Source: Anaeramoeba flamelloides
Taxonomy: Eukaryota > Metamonada > Anaeramoebidae
Length of the DNA stretch: 64,000 nt
Reading direction: 5' to 3'
Assembly (NCBI GenBank): GCA_027625915.1
Contig: JANTQA010000015.1
Span: 5,175,001 to 5,239,000 of the forward strand
Below, one piece after another: positions 1 to 13,400 of this stretch. Positions within the stretch are counted from its first letter, which is position 1. Each line of letters begins with the position of its first letter. The notes beneath the pieces were generated by a model. That model saw only the letters and a list, made by a program, of their open reading frames with translations. It had not been told where the DNA came from and ran no database searches. A program made the position numbers and the translations under genes.

Positions 1-118
1 TTTATTTGAATTTTTTTCCTTTAAAAAATATTTGTGTATTTGAGATCCTATCAATTGTTTTTTTTTTATTTGAATTTTATCCACTAAAAGAAGTTCAATT
101 TCACAATTCCATTTTTAG

Positions 119-357
119 AGGCAATTCACCTCTTCTTGGTCATGGAGAAAATTCATTGTAAGTGACTATATCCTTCAATTAAAATGTCTATTTATTTGAA
201 TTAAAAGGAAAAATAAAAAAAAAAAAAAAAAAATGAAGAAAGAAATATCAAATTTTTATTAAAATGATTTCCGAAAAAAAATAGGTAACAAAGAAAGGCG
301 AAGGCAAAAGCCAATCCAAAGGCTAAGGCAAAAACAAAAGCAAAAAAATTAACCTGA
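119..357 (+). CDS. 3' end of an unidentified gene (last two exons, partial)
   Basis: Two short pieces look like the terminal exons of a gene that begins left of the window. Exon 119-157 sits between an acceptor (TTTTTAG, ending at 118) and a donor GTAAGT at 158, and reads GNSPLLGHGENS plus two extra bases. Exon 294-357 follows an AAG acceptor and reads a basic tail, KAKANPKAKAKTKAKKLT, then TGA. The two phases match across the 136-nt intron and give ..GENSLKAKAKANPK... An alternative acceptor at the preceding ATAG (ending at 284) would put a stop codon right after GENSL. The GCN/AAR codon pattern of the tail argues that it is translated. I do not recognise the family; the K/A tail is merely basic. 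The gene ends only 5 nt from the stop of the opposing BTB gene. Confidence 0.5.
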
Positions 358-362
358 CAAAT

Positions 363-1970
363 TTAAAGATGCGACACATAAGAGATGGCGTTTGAGATGA
401 TTACTCTGCCATCTGTGAGTGTATTCCACCGTTTACCAGACCCTAGAACCTTATCCGACACTGGCAGCAAATTGAGAATCACAAGCCTGCCATTGTTTTC
501 TGATTCTTTTCTTTTCATTACAATTAAGGGTGTCCCATCGTCCCACTCTGCGATTACTTTGGAAGTCTTGGGCAAGGGCAATATATTGACATGGAACGAA
601 TTGGAGCCACCATCCCAAGATTTTACGCCCTTTATTAATGGGTGGGAGGGGAAGTTTACTTTCCCTAAAAAGGATCTGATACCCTTTTTAAAGACCCCCC
701 TTTCCACGGGCATAATTGGAGCTTGCACGATCGCGCCATGCAATTTGCCTGCGAATTGTTTTTGATTGGAAAGAGCGGAAACCGCACAAATGACGATGCC
801 GCCACCCAGTTTCCAATACTCTGCGAGCAAGTCACCCAACCCCTGTGCGTCTTGATAATTTGAAGTTGACGAAATAAAGACAGCTTGGTACTGTTGGAGT
901 AACTCAAGTGTAATGTTTTGTTTGTTGGGGTTTTTCACTGTGACACTGCTCAACTCCCCAAAGGTTAAGGAATTGATGATATCGACCAAGTCCTTTTTTT
1001 TGGTTTGCACAGTAAGGAATAAGATTTTGGCTTTTGAAGCGATCAATCTGCGTTGCTTGAGTTTTTGGTTATTATTCTCTTCCACTTTGACAATCAGATT
1101 TAGATTTGTTTCGCCCTCGTCCTCGTCCTCTTTCACTATCATTTCGCTATAGTCCCTTTTGCGCTGGTTATTATTCGCACCTTTAGTATTCCTGGTGCTG
1201 CTGTTGGAGGAAAAGCCAAGACTTAGCAAATCAAGGATTTCTTCGTTTGTCCACAATTGATAAGATCTTAATTCTGGGAGGTGCTTTAAATTGATTTCAT
1301 TGAACCGAACCAAATCCCTCACTTTGTTGAAAAGTGAGATCGATTTGATCGAATTAAGGCTCTTTTGATGAGATTGTTTAAACTCAAAGAGACGATCGAC
1401 AATTAACATTTGATCAGTCCCATCCTTATTTACGAGAGCGACAAAACGATAGAGCTTTGATAGGGGCAAATTATTAAAGACACCCTTCTTTGATAATAAT
1501 TCATCGACGTTTTTGAAGATCATTGACATCACCTTCTTTTCAAATTCAGGCAAACTCGCTTTTTGACTCAAATCAAACAACTTTAGACTCGTTTCGGTTG
1601 TTAAGTCTCCCATTAAAATATCAACACAACATTTCTCCAGCTCTGTGCATTCAAATTCTGTTGCAAATTGGAAGACAAATGGCAGCATTTCAAAAGAGAG
1701 ATTAAGCTCCTTTGTGTAAAGAAAGTTTAGCACCTCTTTTATACATTCCTCAGTATAGTTTGGAAGATCCAAGACATTTTTGTCTTCAATGATTTGGTAC
1801 AATTTTTCAGACGACAAGGATAAGATCAATTTGTGTGCCGGAATCAGTTTCCCTTTTTTGCCCACCTGAAGTCCGAGATCTGAAAACCGTTTTGACAAAT
1901 ATAATTTAGGTATTAGCTGATTAAATTTTGTTATTTTTTTTGTAATCATGAACAAGAAGAAGTGTAACAA
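363..1970 (-). CDS. BTB/POZ-BACK protein with C-terminal glutamine-amidotransferase-like domain
   Basis: This is a single-exon 535-residue protein. Residues about 25-120 form a BTB fold, seen as FSDLGLQVG, the hallmark IPAHKLILSLSS, and FLYTKELNL. Residues about 125-215 fit a BACK-type helical extension. A charged, Asn-rich linker (about 250-305) leads to residues about 312-535, which have the beta-strand and loop pattern of a class I amidotransferase/ThuA-like flavodoxin fold (KILFLTVQT, YQAVFIS, GGGIVICAV, SHPLIKGV, WDDGTPLIV, GRLVILNL). The usual nucleophile elbow G-x-C-x-G is not visible, so this domain is probably a non-catalytic binding module. BTB-BACK proteins commonly act as CUL3 adaptors or self-associating scaffolds; that role here is inference. 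The start at 1970 is the first Met; a second Met lies seven codons later. The gene is convergent with the gene ending at 357. Confidence 0.8.
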   Translation of the reverse strand: MLHFFLFMITKKITKFNQLIPKLYLSKRFSDLGLQVGKKGKLIPAHKLILSLSSEKLYQIIEDKNVLDLPNYTEECIKEVLNFLYTKELNLSFEMLPFVFQFATEFECTELEKCCVDILMGDLTTETSLKLFDLSQKASLPEFEKKVMSMIFKNVDELLSKKGVFNNLPLSKLYRFVALVNKDGTDQMLIVDRLFEFKQSHQKSLNSIKSISLFNKVRDLVRFNEINLKHLPELRSYQLWTNEEILDLLSLGFSSNSSTRNTKGANNNQRKRDYSEMIVKEDEDEGETNLNLIVKVEENNNQKLKQRRLIASKAKILFLTVQTKKKDLVDIINSLTFGELSSVTVKNPNKQNITLELLQQYQAVFISSTSNYQDAQGLGDLLAEYWKLGGGIVICAVSALSNQKQFAGKLHGAIVQAPIMPVERGVFKKGIRSFLGKVNFPSHPLIKGVKSWDGGSNSFHVNILPLPKTSKVIAEWDDGTPLIVMKRKESENNGRLVILNLLPVSDKVLGSGKRWNTLTDGRVIISNAISYVSHL

Positions 1971-4900
1971 TAAAGAAAAGTAAAAAAGTACTTTTGAAAA
2001 CTTTTGGGAAAAAAAAAGAAAAAATGATTCTTACGGTTTTGACTTTTATAGAGGAAAAGTTTGATTAAGTGTGAAAGAAACCGATTAAAAGGTACCAACC
2101 TGGAAAGTGATTATGACCCTTTTTAAACTTGTAGTACTCACTTTTTAATAATAGAAAGATTATTTTATTTACTAATTTTTTAACGAATATGAATTTAAGG
2201 TATCAGTAATATCAAACAACGGGTCAAAAATTTTAAAATATGTTATTGGTGGTATTCTTTACTTTCAAATTTTGAAGTGGGAAGTTTCAAAAATTCTTAT
2301 TGAAAAAGAATCCTTCGAACAGAATATTTTTTTTGTGAGATTAATTTTTTTTTCCATTTTTTCTGAAAAAGATTAACTATTAAATTCCTATAATTTCTCT
2401 TATTATAATAGAGTTTTATTCCCTTTTTATTACCATTTCTCTCATTATCCAAACACAATATACGAATTTCTTTGTTGCCAGGAATAGTAAAATAAAGATT
2501 TTTTTTCTTTTTTGAGATAAAACTCAAGGTTAACCAAAAATAAATGATTTATTCAACCGATTCAAAAATAATTGTTTTTTATTAAGAAAGGATACTTAAA
2601 ATCAGTAATTTTTTAAAAGTCATTTAAAAATTTTACCAAGAAATTTTGTTTTTTTGTAGACATAACAAAATTCGATTTTTCAAAATAAAATACTCTTGAA
2701 AATATATAGGAATAGAGTAATTTTATCCTCAAAATTCAAAATCATTTTTTTGCAAAAAAAATGATTTAAATTGTTATAAGGTTTCTTATGATTAAGGCCA
2801 AACAATTATACTAAAAAAATTTTTTTGCGATTTTTTATATTTTTTTGAAAAAACTGAAAACAAACCTTTTTTCAAACTTTAAAAAAAAAAAGTTTTGTTT
2901 AAGAGATGTGAATTTCATTAATAAAGTTTGGTTTATCATCAATCAAAATTTCTTTTATTGAACCACCCACCTCTTAATTAATTTTATATGCTCAGATTAG
3001 AATTGAAATATGAATAATTAAAATTAATAACAAAAAAAAAAAAATTATTTTCAAATCATTACCATCCTACATTAAACGAAATATATGATAGAGCATTTTC
3101 AAGAATAGCATAATTGTTAATAAAAATAATAAGTATTTTTTTATCATTTTATTTTGGAAACATGTTAATTTTGAATTTCAAAATATAAACTCAAATTCAA
3201 TTAATTGTTTTGAATTATTTTAACTGATTCATATCATAAATCGAAAAAACAAATTATCCAAAAAAAATTTTTTTTTCGTTCTAAAAAAAGATTTCATTTT
3301 ATTTTTAAAAAAATACTACACCATTAAATATTTTTTTAAAGAAATTATCATAAAAAATCAAAATAAAACTGAATAAGTAAAATAGTTAAATGTAAATTCA
3401 AAATCCTATTTCTTATTTTTTTATTTAATAGTTAGTTACATTTTGGTTTGTTAAAGCCAAAATTTATTTTTAAATAGATGAAAAATAGTATTTTTAACAG
3501 TCAAATTTTCACAAACCAAAAAATACTTGAAAATATAAAATCATATATATTTCATTATTTCCTTTCTTAAAGTCAAAAGAAAATATCTGGAAAAATGTAA
3601 AATACATTTTTTTATTTATTCTAATTTTGATTAGGTGCAACCCTTGGAAAATTTAGAATTATTTTTTAAAAAGAAATGATATTGTTAAAGAAGATTGAAG
3701 ATATATAATATTGAGGAAAATAATTTGTTAAAATTACAATAATTATCTGTTAAATTTCCACAATATAGTTAATTTTTGAATACTTTTTTTGCAATTAATG
3801 TTGTATTTTTTAAATAAATTTTTATCTAAAGAAAATTTTCCACAAATAAAAATAAACTAATTTTTATCTATACTTCAAATAGGAATAAATGAATCACTTC
3901 TAAATATTATTTATAATACCAACCAATGATTGGTTTCAATCTTTTTCAATTCAAGATATAACTTTTTTAAAAAAATATTTATAATCACCATTAATATAAT
4001 AAAAATGTGAAAATTAATATCAAATAGTGATATTCTATAATATAGTAATATTCTATAATATTACGAGATCACTAAAAAAGCTTGATAATTGCCGAAAATG
4101 GTGATAAAGGTCAAAATTTTATGATAAATACCAAGAAACCCGGTTAAAAATTAATCCAAACATAATATTTACAAAATTTTCATCTAATTTGAGCATTTTT
4201 TTCTTTGATTCAAAAATTTTTGTTTAAATAAAAAAAAAGATCGTAAATAAAAAGTCATTTTAAAAAAAAACAACACAAAAAGAAACTTTTTGGAGATATT
4301 AATCAATTTCAAATTTGGTAAAATTGCAAAATTGATAAAATTGAAGTTTTTCATATTTTTTAAGAGTTTCTTGATTATTTTCATATGTATGAAATTTTTT
4401 AATGTTTTTTAATAATTATGTAAAGTAAAATCAAATATATTATTTTGTATATGGTAGTTTTTTATTACTTAAATTATAGAAAATCCAAAATTGTTGAAAT
4501 CACAAATACTAAATATTTTCAAAATTTGTTCCAAACCCTATTTTAACATAAAAAGTTAAGTGAAAAATTTTTTACCGTTCAATCAAGTTGCAAAAGTTTA
4601 ACTTTTCTCTTAATTAATTTTTTTTTCCAAAATATTTGCAAAAATTTTCTAGTATATCACCCAAACCACCCAAGTCTACCCTAATTACTCTAACCTACCC
4701 TAAAATACAATAAACACATGTAAAGGGGTTTTTAAAAACCTAGAGTTAATATATTTCAATGAAATTGTCTGTTTTGAAAAAAATGAGAATTTGACCAATT
4801 TTAAAATTTGACCAAATTTGAAATTTTATAATTTCCCCAACTTGATTAAATCAAAGAAAAATCAAAAATTTTATTACATATTTTTTAGTATAAAGTTTAA

Positions 4901-7466
4901 CCTCCCCTCTAGAACTTTAATAAAGACCAAACATAGAAAATAATAAACTAATATTACAAAAATTCTGATTCACATAACATATTAAATTGAAAAAAAAAAA
5001 AAAAAATCCTTTATTATCCAAGAACAAATAATATTTAGATCTGATTTATATTTCATTTTTAAATTATTCCAAATATATAAAAATCTGATACATTAAAAAT
5101 AAAAAAAAAGAAAAAAAAAAAAAAAATCAAAAGACTAAAAAAAACTTTATTCAATATTTTTTATAATGGGTACTATAGTTTTTTTATTACTGAAATTTCA
5201 CTGAAAAAAGGTTAAAACTAGGATTTTTTACTAATGATTAAATTCATTTTAAAAGACATCCTAGGGTCTCAATTTTTTACAATTTTTTTGATATTTTGGA
5301 AGATTTTTTTTTCTACTTTGGTCTGATATTTCATAAAAAAAGGATTAACAAAAACTTAAACAACTAATCTCTATTAAATTATTTTACCTAAATTTAATTG
5401 AGATTAATTAATTTTTTTTGCCAATTACTTTTATTTGAAAACTCCTCTTCATTTTTAATATTTAACATATTTTTAAAAAAGGAATCCTTATTTAGAAATT
5501 GTTTTTTTTTAAAAATAATAGAGACCAGTCCTTTAAAAAGAAAAAAAAAAAATAGATTTAAAAAAAATAAGCAAAAAAAGAATAAAAAAAAGAAAAGAAA
5601 TAGAACAAAACAACAATTTGATTATAGTAGAAAAAATTATTCGATCTAAAAATCAAAAAAAAAAAATAATAAAAAAAGGTAAAAACATATACAAAACCAC
5701 TTCAGATGGAATTTCAAAGTGAGGTAACATTTTTGAAAAATAAATATTTTTATTTGAATATAATTTTTTATTTCCAATCTTCTTTCACTTTAATAAGAAA
5801 GATAAAAATTTCACTTCAAGTTAAAAGTACACTTTGAGAAAAATTATTGAAATATTTTTATTTCTAAAAGCAATAATAAAAAGATTTGAAATTTTTTCTC
5901 CTTCATTGCTTAACTAGTTTTAAAAGTCACTTTTGATAAAAATTTTGACTTTTATTAAAACCGCAATTTACCTAAAATTGGTTTTAAAACTTGACAATAA
6001 ATGCAATTGTCATTTTTTTGATTTTTATAACACTTCAAATTTGATATAAAAATTTATTCATTCCTGAGAAAGAAAATAATATAATTATTAAGGAATTAGT
6101 GAATTATAAAAAAAATATTATAATAAATTCAAAAAAAGTAAGTGTACTTAAATTTTATAAAAAGGTAATAATCTGTTTACTAAGTGACCAAAATTACCTT
6201 TAATTCTAATTTCAGAAATGAATTAATGTTTTCAAAAGTTTGATCCATTTTTGTTAATTATTCGAAAAATCAAAATCCAATATATTAAAAAATTATTTGA
6301 AAAAACTTTTTTAGTTGAAGAAGAAAGAAATATTATATTCTTTGGAGGAAGTATACAAAAACACATTTTGAAAATATATTCAATAATTTTTGGAATAGCT
6401 CTGTATCAAAAATCTACTTAATTTCAAAAAAAAATAGAATAATTCTTTTTAACTAGAAAAAAAATCAATTTTTTGATTCAAAGAAGAGTTCTAAACTATT
6501 TTTTTTCTTGAACACAAAAAAATATGAAAAAAAAAAAAAATAAATCATTTAAATTAAAAATTTATTCCAAAATACTTTTTTTAAACCTGAAAAAATCAAT
6601 TTATAATTGAAAAAAAATATTTTTTCATTGATTTTATTTTTAATTATAATTAATAAATCAATCCTAATACTTACAGTGGGCAAGAAATTACCCAAATATT
6701 TAAAAGCGTTATAGATTTTATTATTATTTCTCAAATGAATAAATACAGTAAATACGAGTTAATAATTATAATAAAAAAAAAATTAATAAATATTATCAAA
6801 TAACTGATTAGATATCAATTTCCTTGTTTATATTCAGAATATTTGAAAAAGAAAATTACTTAATCTTTTAAATTTCAAGAAATTTAATAATTATTTGTGA
6901 ATAAAAAAAATGATCAATTTTTTAGATCTTCAAGAGATTCATTATATAGATTTTATTCTTCAATTATTTTTAAAATAAGATTAAAGTTTCAATATTATTA
7001 AATCAAACAAACAATCAGAAATTACTCAAAGTGATATTTCATAAAATAGAAAAAACTTTTACAAATTTATTTTTTTAAATTTTTGATCCAAAAATACATA
7101 CAAAAAAAAGAACTAGCTCTTTTGACTGAAAATTTAATTCTTGGGGAAAATGAACTCTTTTGAAAATGATAACTACATTCTCTAAAGTTGATAGGTGAAG
7201 TTGCTTATCGGGTTTTAATCATATCCTTACATAAATAATAACTCTATTACATTTGAGGAAAAAAAAAAATAAGATTTACTTTTGTCTTCACAAAAAAAAA
7301 TCATTAAATTAGTCTGTTAAGCCCTCAAAAAATTTCAAGACTCTATTTCCATTAAAACATATTTCTTGCTTTACATACAAACAATAAGTCTTAAATAATA
7401 ATTTGTTATTCAAAAAATTCAATACGAGAGAGGAAACATTTTTTCCATTTTGTATGTTTTATTCGA
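1971..7466. other. Long AT-rich spacer without a recognisable gene
   Basis: This spacer of about 5.5 kb lies between the heads of the BTB gene (-) and TOR (+), so it should hold both promoters. It is rich in A/T runs. The few open frames (for example 5398-5649 and 4184-4384) are low-complexity Lys/Phe/Asn strings with no domain features. A short near-duplicate around 4030-4065 (ATATTCTATAATAT repeated) is the only local repeat noticed. No tRNA, rRNA or TIR element was recognised. Confidence 0.6.
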
Positions 7467-10400
7467 ATGTGTAAAATAATAAATTTTTTTTCAAATAAAA
7501 AAAAAAGCCCCTTTTCAAAACAAACCTTTTTCAATTGATTTCTTTTTTTTCTTTTTTCTTCTTCCTTCTTTTACAACAACCTTTCTTTTCTTCAATTTAA
7601 AGCACTTTCTTCGAATGTGGATCAAATTGTGCAAAATCAATTTTCAAGATTGATCCAATCTCTCCAAACCAAAGATCAAAAACAGCTCAATAAGACAGAA
7701 AAGGTCTTCGTTCGGTACTTGTCTCAATACAAACACTCGCTCTCGAGAAGTGGGTATCGAATTCTTCACCTATTACTTCGACAAAGGTCTAGTGAGTTAA
7801 TCAAATCAAGTCGGGTTACTGACCAGCTGTCTGGGATTGTCGCTTTGGATTGCTTATTGGATAATTTCCCGATTGAGGACCGATCTTCAATCAGCACCAC
7901 AAGGCTAATCCAATACCTGAGAAATCTGCTTACAAGCAAACATTTTGTTCTCATTTTCCGTGCTTGCAAGTGCATAACACAAATCGCCAAGATCTCGGGT
8001 GAAGTGAATGCAGATTTCATTTCTCTTGAATTGAAGAGATCTGCAAGTTGGCTTGATCCTCAGGCAAAGCAAAACCAACAATACGCTGCAGTTTCGTTTT
8101 TCTATTATTTGGCAAAGCATTGCCCAATGTTGTTTGCACCTTCTTTAAACATCTTAATGCCAAGAATTTATTTTGTCTTCCGTTCAAATAATAAGGCTAC
8201 AAGAGAAATTGCTTCAAAAACTTTGGCACTTTCATTAGACATCGCAATTTCTAGAAACCATCATCTTTGTCAAGAGTGGTTTACAACTTTATATCAGCAC
8301 GCAACTCTCGTAATTTTTTTCCTGATTAAACTAAAAAAAAAAAAAAAACAACCTTTACCTTTTTCTCTTTGATTTTTTTTCTAATTTTCATTTCGACAAA
8401 AAAATACCTTCAGTTACCTTGAATTCATAAGAAAATTCAAAATTCTTCATAAAAATCAAACCAAATCATTATTTACACTCTCAATAATTTGAAATTTGAA
8501 ATTATTGAATAAACTTTTTGAAAATTAATTCAACAGCAAATTTAAAATCAAATAAAAAAACACCGAAATTTTTTTACAACAGCAGATCTCTCTTTTTTAA
8601 AATAACTCTGCCGGCTTGTTAAACCTGTGACAAGTTAAAAGCTGTTTCTTTTTTCTAGAAGGCTTATGCATTAGTCGATCAAAGAAACAGATAACACAAT
8701 AAGCAAATAGAATACAACTATTTTGAAAAAGTAAGGAACTATTTCAAAATTAAAACTTTTTTCAAGTTTTATATTTTAAAAAAAGAGAGGATCAACCTTT
8801 AAATGTGAGGAAGAGGTTGGGGGTGTGGGAAGAAAAGCGCTTTTTTTATCAAAAAAGTTTTCGCTTTATTAAAACAGAAAACTTTAAAAATTTTTTAAAT
8901 CTGATTATTTAAAAAAAAAAAAAATTACTCACTTTTTTAAGGACTACGTTGGCAATTCACAAAATTGTCTCAAAGGATTTTGATCCAATCCCATTAAAAT
9001 TATGAAGGGAAGTTAATGAAGATATTCTCTAATTTGGATCAATCGTCATTTTTTTTATGGAAAATGAACAAAAAAAAAAAATAGATATGTAAACACGAAC
9101 AATTTTATTAAGAAATGTAAAAATGAAAAAGAATAATAATCTCGATTTTTTGAGCTTGGAAAATGAAGATCATTTCAAACATTCTTGATAAACGACTCTA
9201 ACTTTTGAAGGTCGTGTGCCTATGAGTTTTGATCATTGAGTTGCTTGAATTTTCAATTGTAACCACAAATCAGAACAATTACTACAAAGGAATTGTGGTT
9301 TTCTCTTTGTTTTTTTGGTCTTGGTTCTTTTTGTTTTTTCTTGAATTGAGGTTCCAATTAGGATCTTGGAGATATTGTTTACTATATTTTATATTTTAAA
9401 AGAATCTTACATTACCTAATACTTGAAACACTTTGTTCATTTTTATGTGGCATTTTTTTTTTGTTTGTTTTGTTTCTCTCGAAAAACTGGATTGTTCAGT
9501 TTCAATACAAATTGGATTGGAGGTGGCTATGGTAAAGTTTTTGAGGAATTTTACATTCAAAAATTGATTAATATAAAAAAATTTTGCAAAAACGAGTTTT
9601 TTGATTTAAAAAAAAATAATTGTATCAATTGAGAAAAAATGATCTTTCAATTTTTTCGGAATTGAGGATTTTGGTGAATTTGATACAATAACAAACACAC
9701 TTCCGTGGCTTTTGTCAAATGTATATTTGCTTGAAAATAACAAAAAACAATTCTTCAAAAATTTTCATTTTTCTCATTTGGACCTTTTAACTGAAAACGG
9801 AAAATCATTTAAACTTAATTCACAAATAAAAAAATAATCGTAGATAATTCTCAATAATGTCAAATAGTTTTCCATATTCACTATAATAGAAATTTTCTCA
9901 AAAACTTGATTTTTCCCAACCTTCTTTTTCATTTTTTAATACGAGGAGTAAAAAAATTCATTTTTTACTTCTTAGATCTCACTGAATAAATATTAGTGAG
10001 GTTTACGAACCTCGAAACACTCTTTAGAATACACTGATACTTAAATTTTAAATTGCAAACGTAGTCTTTAAAATCGCTGTATGAAATTTTTTTCAAGTTT
10101 TTAAAAAATGCATTTATTTTACATTTGTCATTAAATCGAAAACTTAAATATTTATTTATTCATTTGCTCATGGAGAGAGACAATAAAATAAATTATAAAT
10201 ACATGCATTCGAAAAAAGTGATTAACTAAAAATTTTAAAAAAGAGTTGCTCAAACTGTTTAACTAACTCTTTGAAGCAGTTTGATTAACACGTTTTAAAA
10301 CATTTGTTTACTCGCTTTTTGAAAATATTTGAGTACAAATTAATTTAATTTTTATTTTATCTTATTGCTATTAGAATTTCACGAAAACCACTATTACTAA

Positions 10401-13400
10401 TGTGAACAATTAAATTTTCAAAATTTCAAAAAACATAATGACCACTTTTTTTTACTTTTCATTTTTTGAAAATTTATTTTGATGAATATATTTTTAAATA
10501 CATTCAATATACACTGATTTAAAGTATTCTTAATATTTTTCTTAATTTAATATTATCATCTTACTCATGTAATCACTAATAAAAACGCTAATTTTAAATA
10601 AAGTGTAAAAAAAAAATGCCACACTTTTTTTGAAATACATTATATGGATCTATAATATAGAGCAGTGAAAAAAATACCGGACATGAAAAAAATCCCAGAC
10701 AAGATTTTTAATTGTGAATATTAGTAAAATTATTGTGTAATTTCATTTATTTACAATCAAATTCCTTTTTTTAAGAATCGAACTTTTTCAATTATAACTC
10801 ACCCACTTATTAGAATGATGATTAATGAAATCACACTTGTTCAAAATACTATTCAATCAATCAAAAAACAAGAATAAAAAATTATCATTTTCCAAACTCT
10901 AGTAAACCTCAATAAAACTCGATTGTTTTTCAAAAAAAAGTTGATCAACATAAGGCTATCAAACAATTACTGGAGTATTCTAGAGACACCTTAATTTGAT
11001 GGACTTTAGGTAGGTTTATTACTAAGCTCATAAAAAAATTGGTTATTTATAATAAGGATTTCATTGAAATTAGACAAAAATTTTACTAATACTCACAATT
11101 AAAAATCTTGTAAGGGATTTTTTTCATGTCCTGTATTTTTTTCCCTACTATATATAAACTAAATTCCAAAAAATTGTACACAGTTTAAACAGTTAGAAAA
11201 AATATAAAACTCCATTTTCCATTCAATTTGTATAATTTTGATTTTACAAACTATTTTATCATTTTTTGTCTTTTCTATTTTGTTTTCATTTCCTTTTTTC
11301 TAGTTACGTAATCTTTTTGTTAGATCGATCTATAATTTTTTTCAATGAGTGATAAAAGGTTAGTGTTGAGTTTGTTAAATAAAAAAATCACATATAATTA
11401 GTTGATGGTATCTAACCATTTGATCAATCAATAATTGTTGGTCAAATTTTCAACAAATTTACCAATAGAATTTTTTGTTCTGCTATCTCCATTATTTTTA
11501 ACACACCTGTTTTTATTTTTGAGTTTTATATATATTTTCTTTTATTTGGATGAAAATGATTACTTATTAAAACATTAATACTGGGTAACTTAAATGTTCT
11601 TTTATATTAGGTTTGGAAAAATACAATAATATCTGAAAATATAATAAATTGCTATTTTAGAAAACTCAATTGGGTTTAAAATCCTTCTAATGGACTGTAT
11701 CCATTTTAGATACTCTTTGAATTAGAAGACACAAATTTAGTCACGAATTTAGTCACGAAAGAAGACACAAATTTAGTCACTTCAAAATTCTCATTTTACC
11801 AGACCAAGATGCTCAACACTTAGTTATTCACAACAAATCCGAAAAATACAATAAATTGAGATTTTTTTTTGCCTTTTTTTGATTTTGGATGTGTTCAAAT
11901 TGTTGAAATGGAGTTTTATATCTTTATCTAAATATACATATCCCCCTTATTACTAAAATTTCTTTTCAACAATCTCACAAAACTGATCTTCTGAGAAAAT
12001 ATTTAAAATCACTACAAAACCTAAAAAAAAAAAAAACTAATTTAGAAAATTCTATGAAAATTTCAACCAATATTCAAAATAAACATCAAACAATCCTTTT
12101 ATCTTTACTGTATTTCTATGAAATAATTTTCTCTCCAATTTTACATTTTAAAAATCAACTTTTACGAATACACAAAAAAAAAAAAAAAACCAAAACCTAC
12201 AGGGATTAATTCAAAATCAGACTGAACTTATTCATGGATCTATTTTGATTATAATGGAGTTGATAAAGCACGCGAATATATATATTGAAGGCAAATATCC
12301 CGAAATATCAAGGAATGTTTTCAAATTTCGTAATTCCAAAAATAGATCTATTCGTGAAGCGGTGTTAATATGTATATCATTGCTAGCAAGAGCAAAACCG
12401 GAAGAGTTTACTGATCGGAACATACAAAAATTTGTCGAATATATTTTCAACATTATCAAGTCGCATCCATTTGAAAAAAAAATAGCCTTTCATGCATTTG
12501 GTGAATTATCTTTAGCTGTCAGAAGAAAAATTTATCAGTATGTACCACAAATTTTAAAATTTGTAATTGAAAGTTTAAATCCATTAAAAAAAAAGCATTA
12601 TTTACCAAAATCTATGTTGTGTATTGCCTCCATTTCACAAGCATTGGGTCCTTCCGTTCGAAAACATTATCTTGAAATGAATTTACTTGACAAACTATTT
12701 ATTATTGGATTGAATAAAACATTAGTATATGTTTTGAATGAAATAGTAATTAATATCCCAGAATTATTACCAAAAATTCAAATTAAATTATTGGATTTAA
12801 TTTCGTATTCCATTACATTCAAGCCATTTCAAATGTCTGGAAGGAAATTTCAAATAACAAATAATAATAATTTATTATCATCAATAATGTCATCAACCAC
12901 ATCAACCATGTCCTCCTCCTCGTTGTCGTCGTCAACATCTTCATCACAAAATACCAATATGAGTTCAACAAGTAACTCAAAATCCACAACTTCAAATTTG
13001 TATAATTTAAATATTGAGAATCCAAAAAAGATTATTATTTGTTTAAAGACTTTGACAAAATTTAATTTTGAAAATTATGATTTATTAGAATTTTTCAGAG
13101 ATAATTTAATAAAATTTTTTTATTCAATTAATCCCAAAATCCAAAAGCATTCTATATTAGCATCAATCCATATCATTTCTTCATCTTTAACCAATTTTAA
13201 AAACACTTCAATATCTTTACCAATTTTCAAAGAATATTTCCAAGACATTATTGTGTATATTCTAGAAAAAAATTTATCCTTAATAATAACAAGCTTAAAT
13301 TCAAATTTTCGATATTTTCTTTTAAAGAATTTCAATTTGAATAGCAAATTAGATATATATTTATCAAAAAAGCCCCTTTTAGAAAAATTAATTTTATCAC

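Larger units (their letters stand above)
8310..12202 (+). other. TOR giant intron (3893 nt)
   Basis: Donor GTAATT follows CTC at 8309; the acceptor is CCTACAG ending at 12202. The flanking protein aligns without a gap to the human mTOR N-terminal HEAT region (..MNRDDRIHGALLIL..). The intron carries one TTAA-flanked element (8941-10067), one Y element (10661-11149) and one V element (11150-11922) with a further insertion. No independent gene was recognised in it. Confidence 0.9.

Noticed and set aside
9423-9632. 69-codon frame inside P-A (contains GGGYGKVFEE)
   Set aside because: The other P copy has indels and substitutions that do not keep the frame, so it is not coding.
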